Below are positions 10,881 through 54,673 of a DNA stretch of 64,000 nt, in pieces. The notes below the pieces were generated by a model. The model had not been told where the DNA came from and did not search any database. It was given only the letters and a program-made list of their open reading frames with translations. This DNA comes from Sacculina carcini (lineage: Eukaryota > Arthropoda > Thecostraca > Sacculinidae): the NCBI GenBank assembly GCA_916048095.2, contig OU696587.1, positions 2,903,579 to 2,967,578 of the forward strand. Reading direction: 5' to 3'. Made by a program: the position numbers and the translations under genes. The stretch's first letter is position 1. Every line of letters begins with the position of its first letter.

Positions 10881-10929
10881 GAAAAAATTGGTTACTAACT
10901 GTTTGCCCACCTTCCAAATAATTATGGAT

Positions 10930-13800
10930 TTTACACGTTCCTCGGTCTGATCTTTATACTTCTCGTGGCGGCGGCGTTGGTTGCATATTTGATAAGTCAA
11001 TCTCTATCGCTATTTTCCCTCATTTAAGCTCTACCTTTCGAATTCATCGCTATGCCATTGTCTCTTCCTTCCTTACCAAAATTTTGTATAATAGTCATCT
11101 ACCGTCATAACCATCCTGGCTCTATTACTTCCTTCTTCGATGAATTCCCGCTCTTATAGAATCTGTCACTCAATTTTTCTCAAACAGATACTTTATTGCT
11201 GGCGATTTCAATTTTTGGGTTGATAACCCCTCTTCTGATCCGTATTGTCCTCGTTTTATATCACTTATTGACTATCTTGCTCTTTGTGCGCCAATATCTT
11301 CTCCCACCCATTTTTCGGGTCATACTCTTGATCTTATTCTATTTCCTAGCCCTGTATTATCCACCGACCTTGCTATTCCTGAAATTCAAGTTATTCCCCC
11401 TGACAATACTTATTCCGACCATAGTCTATGTCTTTTCAGCCTCCCTTTCCAGTGCAACCTTCCTGATCGCGCACTGATCACATTCAGATCCTACAAAAGC
11501 CTCAATCTGGACCTACTTTTCTCCTGTTTATCATCTCGTCTTTCTCTTGCTATGTTTCACTTACTATGCCCATTTCTAGTCTATTCACACTTTAATCACG
11601 GCCTTTCAGAAATTAACGACTTTCTTTTCCCATTAGTGACGCGGCCCCGCGCACACTTGCAATCTCCGTGGTTCAATGCTGAGCTGACTCAACTCAAACG
11701 TTCTCAGCGGCGATCTGAAAAAGTTTTCAGTCGCACTCGCTCTGCTGCTGAATGGTCCGCATTTTGTACAGCCCGCACAACCTATCTGAGCGCAATTTCT
11801 GCTGCTAAGCAATCCTATTATAAATATAAACTCGCTTCTTTATCTAAATCTCAAAAATGTCTATGGTCCACACTCAATACTCTTTCGGGTCGTCACTCAC
11901 CTTCCACAAACTGCTGCATCACTGCCTCTGAGCTGGGCTTGTTTTTCGCTGACCTTCAAATAGTATCGTAAACTACACTGTTTCTTCATCTGACATGTCA
12001 TCCTTCGATCTTGTTACCTCTTTGTGACCTCTCTGATATTCTATCTCTTCTCTCTTCGGTCAAAATTTCATTTTCTCCTGCAGATCCTATCAACTTTAAA
12101 GACATCGCTCACTCCGTAAACCTGTTTGCTCCTTACTTTTTGCACATAATTAATCTATCATTACTCCATGGAGAGTTTCTTGCTGATAAACACGCTATAG
12201 TTTATCCCATATTGAAAAAGCATACACTAGATCCTTCCTTGTGCAAAAATTATCGTCTATTTCTATAATCAGCCTCACTTCTAAACTACTCGAATCTGTA
12301 ATCTTCTCACATATCTCTCCAATCATCTACACTGCTTTGCATCCTCGTCAGTCCGGTTTCCGACCTTCTCATTCAACAGAAACTGTCCTTACCTCTGTCG
12401 CCGACAGCCTGTTTTCTCAGTTCTCTTATGGAAATTCCGTGTTAATAGCCATGCTATCCCATTGTCCTCAGGCGTTCCTCAGGGTTCCATCTTAGGACCC
12501 ATTCTCTTCAATCTATACATGTCATCTTTATGCTCCGTTTTGTCTCGCTATCCTGTGACTTTTCATATTTACACTGACGACATTCAGCTAATTTGTCCAC
12601 TGTCGTCACCCGACATTTCATTTATTTCTTCTTTATTTTCTGACATTTCATCATGGGCGGCGTCTCGTCGTCTATTAATTAATTCATCCAAGACAGAAAT
12701 CATGGTAATCCACCCACCACGGCTCACTCCTGTCTTACCTTTTCCTCTACGTTCTTCTATGCGCAATTTGGGTGTCATTTTTGATTCACCTCTGAATTTG
12801 GTAAATAATTTATACTCAGTTGCTCGCTCCTGTCGACTAATCCTCCGTGCTCTCTATCCCATTCGCCCCTTTCCGGACCAGACGTCTGCAATCAAGTTTA
12901 TAAATCTCTTATATTTCCAAGCATTGACTACTGTATTTCCCTCTATTTCAACACTCCTCGCTGTTTCTTTAAGTTCTCCAATCGGTCCTGATTCAATCCT
13001 GCATATTTGTGTTGTCTCCTCTTCCTTGCCGTCACACTTCTCAATATCTGTATCAATTCCGCTGGCTACCCATCATCCCACGTGTACACTACAAGATTGC
13101 CTGCATAATTTTCAAATTATTACATGGTATCGGTCAGCCTCATTATCTAGTTCGCCTTCTTTTTCAGTCCTCACACTTGTCTCTTCGTATCACTCGCCCT
13201 CAAAACTGTCCTCGAGCTATAAATGAATCCTGCTGGTCGGCAAAAACCTTCTCTTTCTTCGCACCTCGCTTCTATAACTCGCTCCCCTCTCACATTCTTC
13301 TTTCTCCTTCCTACGCTTCATTCACCTCTTCCCTACGCAAATACGTATTCTATTTATCATTTGAACCTATTACCCACTCTCTGACGCCTTACGCCAAACT
13401 AAAATCCTCTATTGTCTCATCCCTTTTGTGTGATTATTCATACTATCTCTTCGTTTTCATCGTTTACTTGCTTACCTTGTGTTACTATACATGTCGCATG
13501 TTTATGTTGATGCTGCGACCGCGCGTCCCACTATCGTCGTGTCTCATTTTTGTGCTCGGCTCGCGTGTGTGTTATTTATATGCGCTATAAATTTACGTTG
13601 CTGTGTTGTTGTAGTGTCTCTACAATAGTTTGTATTTGCTTCATTAATTAATTTATGTGTATTACATTGAACTCACTCTGCATATTTTCATGATTTTATT
13701 GTATAAGATATATTGCATTCTCTCTGTATATTTACGTATTTCTCGTTATTGTTTTATCGTTTTTTTCATAAGAGCTTGAGTGTGCTACGCCAAATACATA
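10930..13800 (+). pseudogene. CR1-like LINE, 5'-truncated in the endonuclease domain
   Basis: Endonuclease pieces (FIAGDFNFWVD about 11195; YSDHSLCLF about 11413) are followed by a linker with WFNAELTQLKR (about 11670). RT motifs come next: FRPSHSTETVL (about 12358), SGVPQGSILGPILFNLYM (about 12465) and IYTDDIQLI (about 12570, where most relatives have YADD). A thumb/C-terminal segment follows to a stop near 13590. Frame changes near 11970, 12268, 12490 and 13010 show the copy is broken. The 3' region contains gctacgccaaataca (about 13788), a variant of the motif that ends the other copies of this family in the window. Confidence 0.75.
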
Positions 13801-15199
13801 TGCGTAAAATACCATGTTGAGGTAACAGTTAAATAGTTTCATAACACTGAAACCTACACCATGCAAAAATAACTGACATTCCCCACTATGTGCCCAACCA
13901 CATAGGAGCTTGACAGCGCTACGCCAAATACACCGCCCCTTGATTCTTGATCAACCTGTTTCAGCTTGTTACCCAAAATAGTGTGCAACACCAAGCAACC
14001 TTTCCACACAATACTGTCAACTGATACTAACTAGTTGACAACTGATACTAACTAACAACCACACTAAACTAGTTGAAATTAATCATACTATTTAGTATAT
14101 AATAAAAAATTGCATGCATATTTGACGTTAAGAGCACCAATGAGATGGAAAGAGTTACAGATTTGAAGCTGGTTGGGAAATTCTTCGCTGTGGTTGAAAG
14201 TGCCAGCCTGACAGCGTTCGCAGCATTCATGCGAGTCCTCGTTTTCATGCCCAGCACAGTTTAAAATCCTTCAAAAGGCTAACTTTACGTCCTAGAATAA
14301 TTAAGACTCAGTTAACATTGTACCATGTATCGCAATACTCCCTGGATTTCTTTAATTGATATTTTTCTCTAATACCTGCATAAAACAGGAAAGGGCAAAA
14401 TTAGCTTAAGGGTGATTACCCCCTTGTTGGGGACAAGTGTTCTAGAATGAGAGCAATAACATTGAAACAACCCGGAATGAAAAAGCTGCACTTTGCCACT
14501 ACACGTCAATGACAAAACGATACGATTCACGATATATCACAAAATGCACCAAAACAAATATATACAGTAAAGCAATTAGATAAAAAATTTACGAACAAAC
14601 CACAAGTATAAAACAATGGAACACTACACCTAATAAACAATGAATGTCCTTAAGACACCACACTGTGAACATTACAAAAAGTCACGTGCTAGCCACGTGC
14701 GCGACCCAAAACAAACTAACTACAATTCACATGTAAAAAGAGCATACCACTTTCACAAATAAGTATCTATTCAAAAACCGCTCCAGTAAATGAATCAAAC
14801 ATTCAGAATATGAATAAAAGAACGGAACACATCCTACCGGTAGGAGTTCAGAAATTGCACAGAAACGCTTGGAGGATTGTCTCAAGGGCTCCGACAATGC
14901 CTCCGGCAAATTCGTCGTTAGCAACACGTGAGCTTACAAGTGGTAGACTGTCGCGTAAACGACATTTCGGACAAAATGTAGTGAAGTCGACAAGAAATTA
15001 GACAAGCTTGTGCAAGCATTTATCATAACCGGATATGGATTTATCGAATTCCAGAAGTTTGCATTCCAGACTTTTTTACTATGTCAATTTTGTATTTTTA
15101 ACTAAACTAATGGCTTTAACTGCTTAAACTGCATTGTTCGCGTTTGAAATTATTCTTATTAAATTCTGTTATGTTTTTCTTGTTTTTCAATGACATAAG
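13801..15199. other. No gene seen
   Basis: AT-rich sequence. Around 13905-13935 a second gagcttgaca.cgctacgccaaataca resembles the LINE 3' motif at about 13775, so LINE-derived sequence may extend here. No exon was supported. Confidence 0.4.
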
Positions 15200-15516
15200 T
15201 ACCTTTGATGGACGTGTTATGAGAAATTAAAAATTTCTGCGCAAGAGTTCTAACGAAAAAATTAAAACACGACCACATTTCCGAAACATGTAGACAGCTC
15301 GGCCTACCTACTGTGGATGCACTAATTAGCGACAATAGAAAACGACTTATTCGAACGATAACGACCATCCAAAAACCCACTGCCTTGTACGAGACATTGG
15401 AAGCAGCACATGAACACAACATGAACCTGAGACGAAAAAGACCGCTCGCACTGCCGAAAATATTCACGCAAGCACCTTGCAAACGCATCAACTATGAAGC
15501 GGCCAAAATTTTGTAG
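15200..15516 (+). other. Unrecognised open segment
   Basis: A plus frame stays open for about 90 codons (RQLGLPTVDALISDNRKRL near 15290-15350, ending INYEAAKIL and TAG at 15514-15516). It has basic, non-repetitive composition but no good start codon and no family I recognise. It could be an old transposon fragment or a chance frame. Confidence 0.25.
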
Positions 15517-15543
15517 TATATATTTGAGCGGTAAATGCTGTCA

Positions 15544-15544
<1 letters not shown>

Positions 15545-15611
<67 letters not shown>

Positions 15612-15990
15612 TGTGTGTATGTATATGTATGTGTATGTATGTGTATGTATATGTGTGTGTATGTATGTGTGTATGTGTGTATGTATGTGTGTATGTATGT
15701 GTGTATGTTTATATATGTAAACACATGTATATATATGTATATATATATATGTATGTATGTGTGTGCATGTATATATATGTATGTATGTGTGTGCATGTAT
15801 ATATATATATGTATGCATGTATAAGGTATGTATGTATGTATGTGGGTATGTTTGTTTAATGTATGTACATATTGCAATTAAAAGCGCGTACCCAGCGATT
15901 GCAATAAAGCATTGATTGATTGATTAATTGGTTGACATACATACACACACATACACACATACACACATACACACACACACACACATACAC
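15545..15990. repeat. (TG)n / (TATG)n compound microsatellite
   Basis: Pure (TG)n at about 15545-15620, then TATG/TGTA variants to 15860, and CATA/CACA runs at 15936-15990. All His-, Cys-, Val- or Tyr-repeat frames here are artefacts. Confidence 0.95.
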
Positions 15991-16257
15991 ACGACGCATT
16001 GAGTTAGTGATGCATGTTAATCTTGATTTTTCTCAACATATACATAGTGAACGGACGACGTGAATGCATACACTGTGTATACAAGGTATGTTAGACCAGC
16101 CAGGCTATTTGGAGAATTGGAAATTTTACAAAGCCACGTTACACTTGGATATGAATTAAACAAGAAAATTCATGCATATTCTTATATTTATATTTTTGTT
16201 CATTTGCGATATAGATGTGATGGATTTATACAGATTTGTAAATGTCTGTAAAATGTC

Positions 16258-17230
16258 AATTGAACAACAACAACAACAAACATGTATTTCGTATAGCGCC
16301 AGAATGATACAAGGACGCGAAGGGACCAGAAAGAAATCTGCTAGAAATATAATGTAAGTACACACAAGCAAAAACAAAAGTATATGCTAAAACGAGAGGG
16401 CATAGGCAAGATAAGGTAACACGAAGGAAATATTTACACGATATTGCGGTCAGATGCTGCAGCGAGGGAGAGATGACGATGAAGAGCAGAAGAGAAGGAC
16501 GTGTATGAGGATGAATCGCGAATGTGAGAAGGAAGTGAGTTAAAGATACGCGGGGCTGAAAAATTGAAGGATTTGGCAGACCAAGGAGAGAGGTTAAGAT
16601 CAGCTGGACATATGAGAGGAAGTGAACGTCGGGAGATGGGCCCGTTGTTAGAGAGAAGATGGGAGCGAAGATATGAGGGAGAAGATGAATAATGGAGGAG
16701 TTTGTATACGAGACAGCACAGCTTGTATTTTATTCGATTGATAGCAGAAAGCCAGTAGATTTTATGGATGTATTGAGAAGTAGGAGTGCGTGGTGGAAGG
16801 CGAAATATGAAACAACATTGGTTAAGGACGGAATCAAGACGACGAACAGTGTTGTATGGTAGGTGGAAAATTAGCGAATTGTAATAGTCTATGCGGGAAA
16901 GAATGTGAGCTTGGATGAGGAGGAGCGCTGAGTGGTAGTCCAGAAGAGGTTGAATGGGGTAAAATTGGCGAATAAGGTGTTGGCAAGTACGCTGGGTATT
17001 GATGATGTGGCGGCAAAAAGTGAGGGAGGAATCGACAATAACGCCGAGGTTCCGAATTTGTGAAGAAAGGGGCAGACTGAGAACCGGAGGAGAGATGGAG
17101 GGGGGATGAAAAACCTAGTATTGCATTTTCTCGGGTTTCAAACAGGTCACGAGAAGCGGCCCAGGCAGAAATATCAGCGAGTAGGTTAGGGACAAGACAA
17201 GGCGATGAAGAACGTAGAGGAAATAGATTT
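16258..17230 (-). pseudogene. CR1-like LINE fragment, 3' portion of RT
   Basis: On the minus strand the sequence reads segments that align with the 10930-13800 LINE: DISAWAASR, RNLGVIVDSSL, SRIDYYNSL, NFSAPRIFNSLPSHIR. It ends at the (TTG)n tail (16260-16280) preceded by ggcgctatacgaaatacatg. 5'-truncated; several stops. Confidence 0.7.
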
Positions 17231-17403
17231 ACACATCACAATTTCTTCTGTTGAAAAATTTATCAAAGCTTAAATTTACCATCGGACTTGTTCTGAAAAG
17301 TCTGGTTTAAATGACATTTATATCTCGTTTAATTTTCCAATTAATGCATTGTCTGAAAAGTCACAAAATTTCTATATAACCACGACGCTATATATATTTA
17401 TAC

Positions 17404-17718
17404 CAGGGCCGCGCAACGTTTTCACAGTGAGGGCCCGATGAAACTCTTAAAGAAGGTCGCGGTTTGGAGTGAAAAACAAAATCTCAGGAGTACTACTACT
17501 AAATATAATAATAATAATAATAATGTGTTAAAGTAATTCAATATTTTTTTTTTAAACTTGAGATATATCGGAATTTCTTGTCTACATTTAATGCAAGTTT
17601 GCGGGCCGGATTCCAATAACAAAGAATAGCAGGGTGCAGGAAGTAGCAGAATAGAGAATACCAGAATAGCAGGGTGGCGGGCCGGAGGTTGCCCGGGATC
17701 TGCAGGTTGCTCGCCCTG
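17404..17718. mobile_element. hAT-type MITE
   Basis: 315 bp. The ends CAGGGCCGCGCAAC and GTTGCTCGCCCTG are imperfect inverted repeats. Flanks atttatac (17396-17403) and ctttatac (17719-17726) agree at 7 of 8 bases, the hAT target duplication length. No ORF, so non-autonomous. Confidence 0.7.
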
Positions 17719-17929
17719 CTTTATACACTCATGGCTAAATTCGCATAGTTATGTAAAACTGTCTAATCAAAATACTGTTATCAGCCAATTTTTAATTTAT
17801 GTATGTTTTTATTCGGCAGCCATATAAGTGATTATGAGATGAAATATCTGAAAATCGGGTTCTTAATTATATATTTTAGGTTCATTTCATAATAGTCTTT
17901 CGTGCACCACTATTGTTTGCTGTGCATGA

Positions 17930-18215
17930 CCGAGGTATTGAGAAGTTATCTCTAACCGTTGATGTGTCTGTTTTTTCGTTTAATTTGTATTTTGGCGCAA
18001 TAATTTCTTGAGTTATTTTTGTTCTTGTATGTAATTAGTCTTTTAAGTCTTATTTTGCTGTTTTGTGATCGAGCTCTATATTATTATCGTATGATCCCAT
18101 GCTCGCATTGCCAGTTTATATTTCATGTTTATCTGTATAAGTACTCGTCTGCCCGCCTATGATGATGGGCGCTATACCAAATACACACTGTTGTTGTTGT
18201 TGTTTTTTTGGAATA
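17930..18215 (+). mobile_element. CR1-like LINE 3' end with (TTG)n tail
   Basis: This matches, on the opposite strand, the 3' end of the copy at 63096-64000: gatcgagctctatattatta, atgatcccatgctcgcattg, gatgatgggcgctataccaa, then (TTG)n at 18190-18208. Only the untranslated end is kept (severe 5' truncation, usual for LINEs). Confidence 0.7.
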
Positions 18216-19260
18216 TGTAATGGTATACTCTGTTGGTCTTATAACCTTACCTTACGTAACCTTATAGCCTCAATGACTCAATTAATTATTGTAACAGATC
18301 AGAGATCATTATTGTTTATGTATTGTTTATTTATTTATTTTAATTATTGTAACATATCCTGTGCTATTTGTATTCTCGCTATAAACACACAACAATGCCT
18401 TATGTTGGTGATGAGGTGGTGGTGTAGAGAATGGCATCAGTGGTATCAGCGTTGTTTCAGACGTCTGTATATTGTTGGCGTGAATTCGTGGAGCAGGCGT
18501 CTCATTGTTGTTTTACACGGTAACTCTTGAGAGCCGATTCCAAACACAACTTGGTTCCTATGACTTGTGCTCCTAATGCTCCAGTCACTAATTTTCTAGT
18601 CACTAATACTCTAGCCTCCAATGTTCTAGTCTCCAATTTTCTAGCCTCCAATGATACAGTTTCCGCGAATGGTGAAAACAATCTGCTTATAAACTGCTAG
18701 CAAGCACCGCCTACCACACTTCTCCGCTTCCAGCTGTGAAAATAGGCTGTGAACTGTTGTGACCTATGGGTATAGTTTCTGTGTCACGCAACCATCTGAC
18801 ATTTATCAGTGTGGGTACCTACTGCGGTTGCAATGACAAATGTGTGTGTATGTGTGTGTGTGTGCACGACCGACGCTCTAGTTTCTAATCCTACCACGCA
18901 TGGCATGTGGTTGCCATAAATTTACACAATGTACAGGAAAAACAATATACGAGTATTAAATTAAGATGTAAGAATATAATTTATATATAACACCGCATCA
19001 AATATAAGCATTGTTACAATTGTCTCACTAATTCATACTTTTTCGTTGAGTATTTCTTCATTCAATACTTCTTCCCTTCTGCTCTGCTTGGCTCTCATAC
19101 TGCTGATTTATGGTGTGTTGAGATTAAAACTAACTGTTTGACGGGCATTGCTCAGGTAGCTGAGATATGAGCCAGCATGGATACGTGTTAATACGAGCCG
19201 AGCGTCGGTGCTGCATGTTGTCGCTGACGGCTGGTTTTTGTGACGCAGTGTGCGCGCGAC
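18216..19260. other. Upstream of the ENTR1-like gene; no exon seen
   Basis: There is a tandem-like run of tctagtcactaat / tctagcctccaatg around 18590-18660 and a short (TG)n at 18840-18865. A promoter must lie here if the gene starts at 19261, but no TATA box or initiator can be assigned. Confidence 0.4.
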
Positions 19261-22200
19261 ATGGCCGACGGTGGCGGCGGAGCGCGTGATGATAGTGCAC
19301 GTGCCGGGGCAGATCGAGCTGACCCCGAGCCTGACCGCTGTCCTCGCCTGCCCGACCTCGGCATTCCCGCCAATCAAGCGTTGAATCCCACCTCAGAAGG
19401 TGAGTTTTCTGTCTTCCTCGCGTCCTCTTTGTCTCTCACATTTTTTTCTGTGTTTTATGTGTGCGCTGCGTGTGATAGTTTCGGATGCTGATGACAAGGA
19501 AATTGATTCTAGTTGCTGTCTGTTTAACGTTCTGTTTTTTTGTATTTTTCTGGCGCAGTTGTGTTTTTGTCTACACTGTTCTGTAGCAACACACATCATG
19601 ACACGCGCTCATAATCATTGACAGTCATCTCATTAGCAGTAGTGATAATGCACAGTTTGTATCGACGTCGTAGCTTGATGTTTATTGTGTTGGACTCACA
19701 ACGGCACGTGTACAACGGCCGGTTCGATTCTCAGACTGCGCGCTGGACTTTGAACTGGTCACTGTCATCATCTCCTGTCATCATCTCCTGTTTGATTCAT
19801 CTCCTTGAAATGATTGTCTGTGAGCACGACTGCCGTGTGTTTGCCTGCCAGACGCTCCAATCTCGTTCCGCCGCTTCCTGGACGCCGGCGGTGGGGGAAG
19901 TGGAGGAGGGGGCGTTAGCGGAGGGCCTGGGGGCGCTTGCTTGCGTCCCGACGTCGCCGCAGGACTGCCGGACTTCGTGCAGGATCACATACAGCTGCCG
20001 ACCGCCGCTGCCGCCGCCGCGTCGTCTCATCCACCGCCGGCCTGTCTGCCTGCCGGCGCGTCAGAATCGCCGCACCGGCTCGTCTACCAGCAGCAGCAGT
20101 CACAGCGAGCTGGTCGCGCCGGCCTGGTCGCTTCTCGGCGCTCGCTGTCAGGAGGCCGGGGTGTGGCCACAAGTCGTGCCTCTGTCAGCCAGGCTGGTGC
20201 CGGCAGTGTGCAGCGTCAGTGTGCCACCGCCGCCGCCTGCGATGATAACTCTGTCCTAGACAATGTGAGTGTTGCCGGCCGTATTAATACTCACACACAC
20301 ACACACACGCTGAAATATGGGGCGAGTCTTATCTAGTCATTATATAGGATTGCTTTCCTATTCAAGCACAAATTGAATAGGAAAGAGGCAGGACAGTCCG
20401 AGCGTAACTCATTTCCTCTAACATGACTAGATGAGCATATAATCGCACTATTAGTACATTTTCACACTGTGTGTATTTCTATGTATGTGTGTGTGTGTTT
20501 GCACTTGCAGGCGGCACGGATCGCCGCAGTTGACTTGTCACTCGCCGCAGCGGCGCCGCCGACGCTGCCGCACGTCGAGAACAGTCGTGCCAGTCCGCTG
20601 GGACTGCCCGACTTTCTGTCTGACGGACCGATGAACTCGCGGCTCGCTGTCTGCGCTGGCGGAGGCTCAGTTGACGTCATGCCGGCGGCGGCGGCGGCGG
20701 GCGTGTCGCAGGCGGCCGCTGGCGTTGATTCAGCCGCTTCTCACACACAGCGCCTCGCCGAGGTGACTGCTGCCCGGGCGCTTGCAAGTCGTAATAATAA
20801 TCCAGTGCCTGCGTGTTTCTAGCACGCCACGCTTGCAGACACCGTGCTTGTCCCGTTCTTGCTGAAGTTACATTTGAGTGTGTACGTGTGTGTATGTGTA
20901 TCTTTTGTTTGTGTTTTTGTGTGTGTATATGTGTATGTTATTGAAGTATGTTATCTGTGTGTGTTATTTATGTTATATGTGTGTGTGTGTTATTTATGTT
21001 ATATGTGTGTGTGTGTCAGTTGGAGCGAGAGAACAGTGTCCTGCGAGAAATGTTGAATGACGTACAGCAACAACTACAACGTCAATTACTCAGGTGTCTT
21101 CCACTGCCTTACACTGACTCACACACTCTCTCTCACTCTCTTACTCTCTCTCTCTCTCTCGCCAACTCCTGTCTTCTGCGGTCTGTGATGGGTGAGATGT
21201 TGTGTGTTGGCATTTGCCTGGTCGTCTGTGCACTCAACTGTAGCTTTCTCATTCGACTAGACCAGTGTTTTTCTCACTAGACCAGTGTTTTCCTCACTAG
21301 ACCAGTGTTTTCCTCACTAGACCAGTGTTTTCCTCACTAGACCAGTGTTTTCCTCACTAGACCAGTGGTTCCTCACTAGACCAGTGTTTTCCTCACTAGA
21401 CCAGTGTTTTCCTCACTAGACCAGTGTTTTCCTCACTAGACCAGTGTTTTCCTCACTAGACCAGTGTTTTCCTCACTAGACCAGTGTTTTCCTCACTAGA
21501 CCAGTGTTTTCCTCACTAGACCAGTGTTTTCCTCACTAGACCAGTGTTTTCCTCACTAGACCAGTGGTTCCTCACTAGACCAGTGTTTTCCTCACTAGAC
21601 CAGTGTTTTCCTCACTAGACCAGTGTTTTCCTCACTAGACCAGTGTTTTCCTCACTAGACCAGTGTTTTCCTCACTAGACCAGTGTTTTCCTCACTAGAC
21701 CAGTGTTTTCCTCACTAGACCAGTGGTTCTTAACATTGTTCAGTGTTCCGCATCATTTTCAAATCGGCGGTCAGTTTTCTCACTCCCTGAATTATTGATA
21801 GCTATATTAAAACATGAAAATACAAACGACGTAATCACAAAACTTTGTATTAAATATTCATTCATGCAGCTTCAAGTTTCATTAAATTTCCTTCAAGGTT
21901 TTTTCCACCATAACATGTAAATCATAGGTGTACGAGCACCCCCGGGTAAGAACCCCTGAACTAGATAGATGTGTGTGTGTCAGGGCCACCAACCTGGAGG
22001 AACAATTACAGCAGCGAAGAAGTGTCAATTCCTCGTCGACTGCAGCACCGGTCGCCTCCTCCTCGTCCTCTTCATCCTCCTCCTCGCACGGTGATCACGT
22101 GACACCTGCGCCGGCCGACCAACAGTCACCTGGTCGACAAGGACCAGTGGCGGCCGACACCGCTCGACGTCTTGCCGTCGCTGCCGACGCGGCAGATCAG

Positions 22201-22587
22201 CTGATCGCGTGAGAACAACGTTCACACCATTCTCTACCTTGGTCGTTAATACCTATTGTGTATTATGCTGAAAACAATGTATATTTGCTTTTATAGCAAA
22301 TAATAAGTTTACAAGTTTCAAATTGCGAACAAATACATCGAATGTCACATGACACACGGTAAACAATGAAATAACATAGTAACAACAATGAAATAACATA
22401 GTCACAACAATGAAATAACATCTCGCCTCGTCTCGCTTTGTCTGTATGTCTGTATGTATGTCTCATTCGCTCGCCCTGTGTTCCCTGTGTTAATTGCGCC
22501 AGTCGCCTGAGTTCTGGAGTGGGGGACTTGCGGGCTGCTATTTCAGTGTTATCTGAACTGCACGACAATCCACCATCTTCCTCCTAG
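19261..22587 (+). CDS. Six-exon gene, tentatively ENTR1 (SDCCAG3)-like coiled-coil protein
   Basis: Predicted exons: 19261-19399, 19852-20264, 20511-20762, 21020-21093, 21984-22208, 22503-22587. All use GT-AG, every junction phase fits, and the sum is 395 codons plus stop. Visible parts in order: acidic N-terminus; ISFRRFLDAG (exon 2 start); Gly/Ala/Gln-rich low complexity; LPDFVQDHI and LPDFLSDGP; a coiled coil LERENSVLREMLNDVQQQL; a Ser-rich stretch; and a helical C-terminus ending in DNPPSSS. Vertebrate ENTR1, an endosomal trafficking regulator, has a comparable order (SFREFL, LPSWALSD, ENSKLRRKLNEVQ, a C-terminal helix) but a longer central coiled coil, which is not found here. The exon structure is well supported. 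The family name is inference from a few motifs. Confidence 0.55.
19668..19740 (+). repeat. tRNA-like SINE head remnant
   Basis: In intron 1 of the ENTR1-like gene. It has gtagcttgatg...gtgttggactcacaa and a B-box-like GGTTCGATTCT (19723-19733). No acceptor-stem pairing, so not a functional tRNA. Confidence 0.4.
21254..21720. repeat. 20-bp minisatellite, about 23 copies
   Basis: Unit ccagtgttttcctcactaga, in intron 4 of the ENTR1-like gene. Two units read ccagtggttcctcactaga. The array runs straight into ccagtggttcttaac, the end of an adjacent hAT-type element (see findings). Confidence 0.95.
21721..21958. mobile_element. hAT-type MITE
   Basis: The left end CAGTGGTTCTTAAC and right end GGGTAAGAACCCCTG are imperfect inverted repeats. 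Flanks cactagac / aactagat share ACTAGA. 238 bp, no ORF. Confidence 0.6.
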
Positions 22588-23017
22588 CTGCCACCAGTGC
22601 TGCCATCTCTCGCCTCGCTGCTCAACTAGTGGTTTGTCAGTTGCTCGCCAGATGGCGCCAGCGTTGAATATCACAATTAATCATGGCATGATTCTTCTAA
22701 TAACTAAATCAACATACGCCAGCTCTTATGGCCAGTGCAGCATGTGTGTGTGAGTGTGAGTGTATGTGCTCCTGTCTGTGTATGTTTGTATGTTTGTGTG
22801 TGTGTATATATGCATGTGTTTCTATACATATGTGTGTATGTGTGTGTGTGTGTGAGGCTGGCTGGGTGCCTTATAGTGCGCGTTTACACCATTATGTCAG
22901 TGGTGCTTGATGTATACACTCATTGTTGGTCACTTATGTCCAGACTGTGTATTTTACAACGCTATTCATCTCACATTCATCCGGGCTAACTTGATGTTGC
23001 CTGTGTCAGTATGTCAG

Positions 23018-23075
<58 letters not shown>

Positions 23076-24177
23076 CGTGTGTGTGTGTTGTGGTATTAAT
23101 CGTGAAAGCGATGGCTCGTGTGATTTCAAGTCGGTTTTGATGCCAAATATATTCTGCTTGCCCGTGATGTTTTGTTTGAGTTTCTATTATAATAAAGAGT
23201 TTTGGATATTTCGCATAGTTTTTGGGTTATTTATAATTTGTTCTTGTTATTTTGCAATTGAGAATGAGTGGTGTTGCTAATATACGCGTGATAAATTGTC
23301 TCATATTTGGTTAATTCCGCCATTTTATCGGCAATGTTTCTGACTCTTTCACAGATTATATTTTGTCTAATCCGTAATTTTTCTTTTATTTGAAATGTTT
23401 TTTCTCTTGAAATGCCTTGTTTCACCGTTTGTCAGGTATAGACAAATATTGTGACGATACACTTTGTTCGTTGATTCATTATAGCATAGATTATATTCAC
23501 GCGAGCATGAATTGACTTTACAATGGTCGTTTTGTCGGTTGCTATGCCAGACAGTAGGGAGTTTATCATCTTTCATTCAGCTGCCTACATGTAACAAAAC
23601 AGCAAGGGGCCTTCTTATCTCCGCCTCTGAGCCAGCAAGAAATGCCACCGAATAATTCGTGATATAACGGAATTTAATTACGTTTTCCTTGAGCAGTAAT
23701 ATTTCTGTACCGCGCTTATAATTCTAGCTGGGAGATGTGTTTTTGGATGACACGTACAGTCCAGATATAGACGAATTCACCTCCTCCCAAATCCAACGGG
23801 CTGGGTGCGCCCGTGTGATGAGTGTGTCACTTGAATACCTCGCTTGCTATTAATGTGCTGTCTGGTTAACATGCGTTCTGCATGACGTATTTGCCAATCA
23901 GCTATTTACCACGTCGTTCTGGTTTGTATGTGTGTGTGTGTGTGTGTTCTCCACTGTCCCGCACTTGCTCCATCATGTGTTTGAGTGTGAGAGTCGCAGG
24001 ATTGGAGAGAGAGAGAGTGTGTGTGTGAGGCAACATTGGCAGCCGGGTCTTTCTCGGCCTATAAATGGTGTGTGTGTGAGTGTGCGTCACTTGGCCGATT
24101 CGTCGGAGGCGACGCAAGCTGCGGCGTCGTTGTCGACGTTGTCTGTCTGTGCTGGTGGTGGCTGGTGGACGGTCATC
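22588..24177. other. Intergenic DNA between ENTR1-like and paramyosin-like genes
   Basis: (TG)n at 22745-22855 and 23017-23090, then unique AT-rich sequence. The last 400 bp are GC-richer and contain GT- and GA-rich runs. The paramyosin promoter or 5' exon should be here, but no specific element can be assigned. Confidence 0.4.
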
Positions 24178-54673
<30,496 letters not shown>

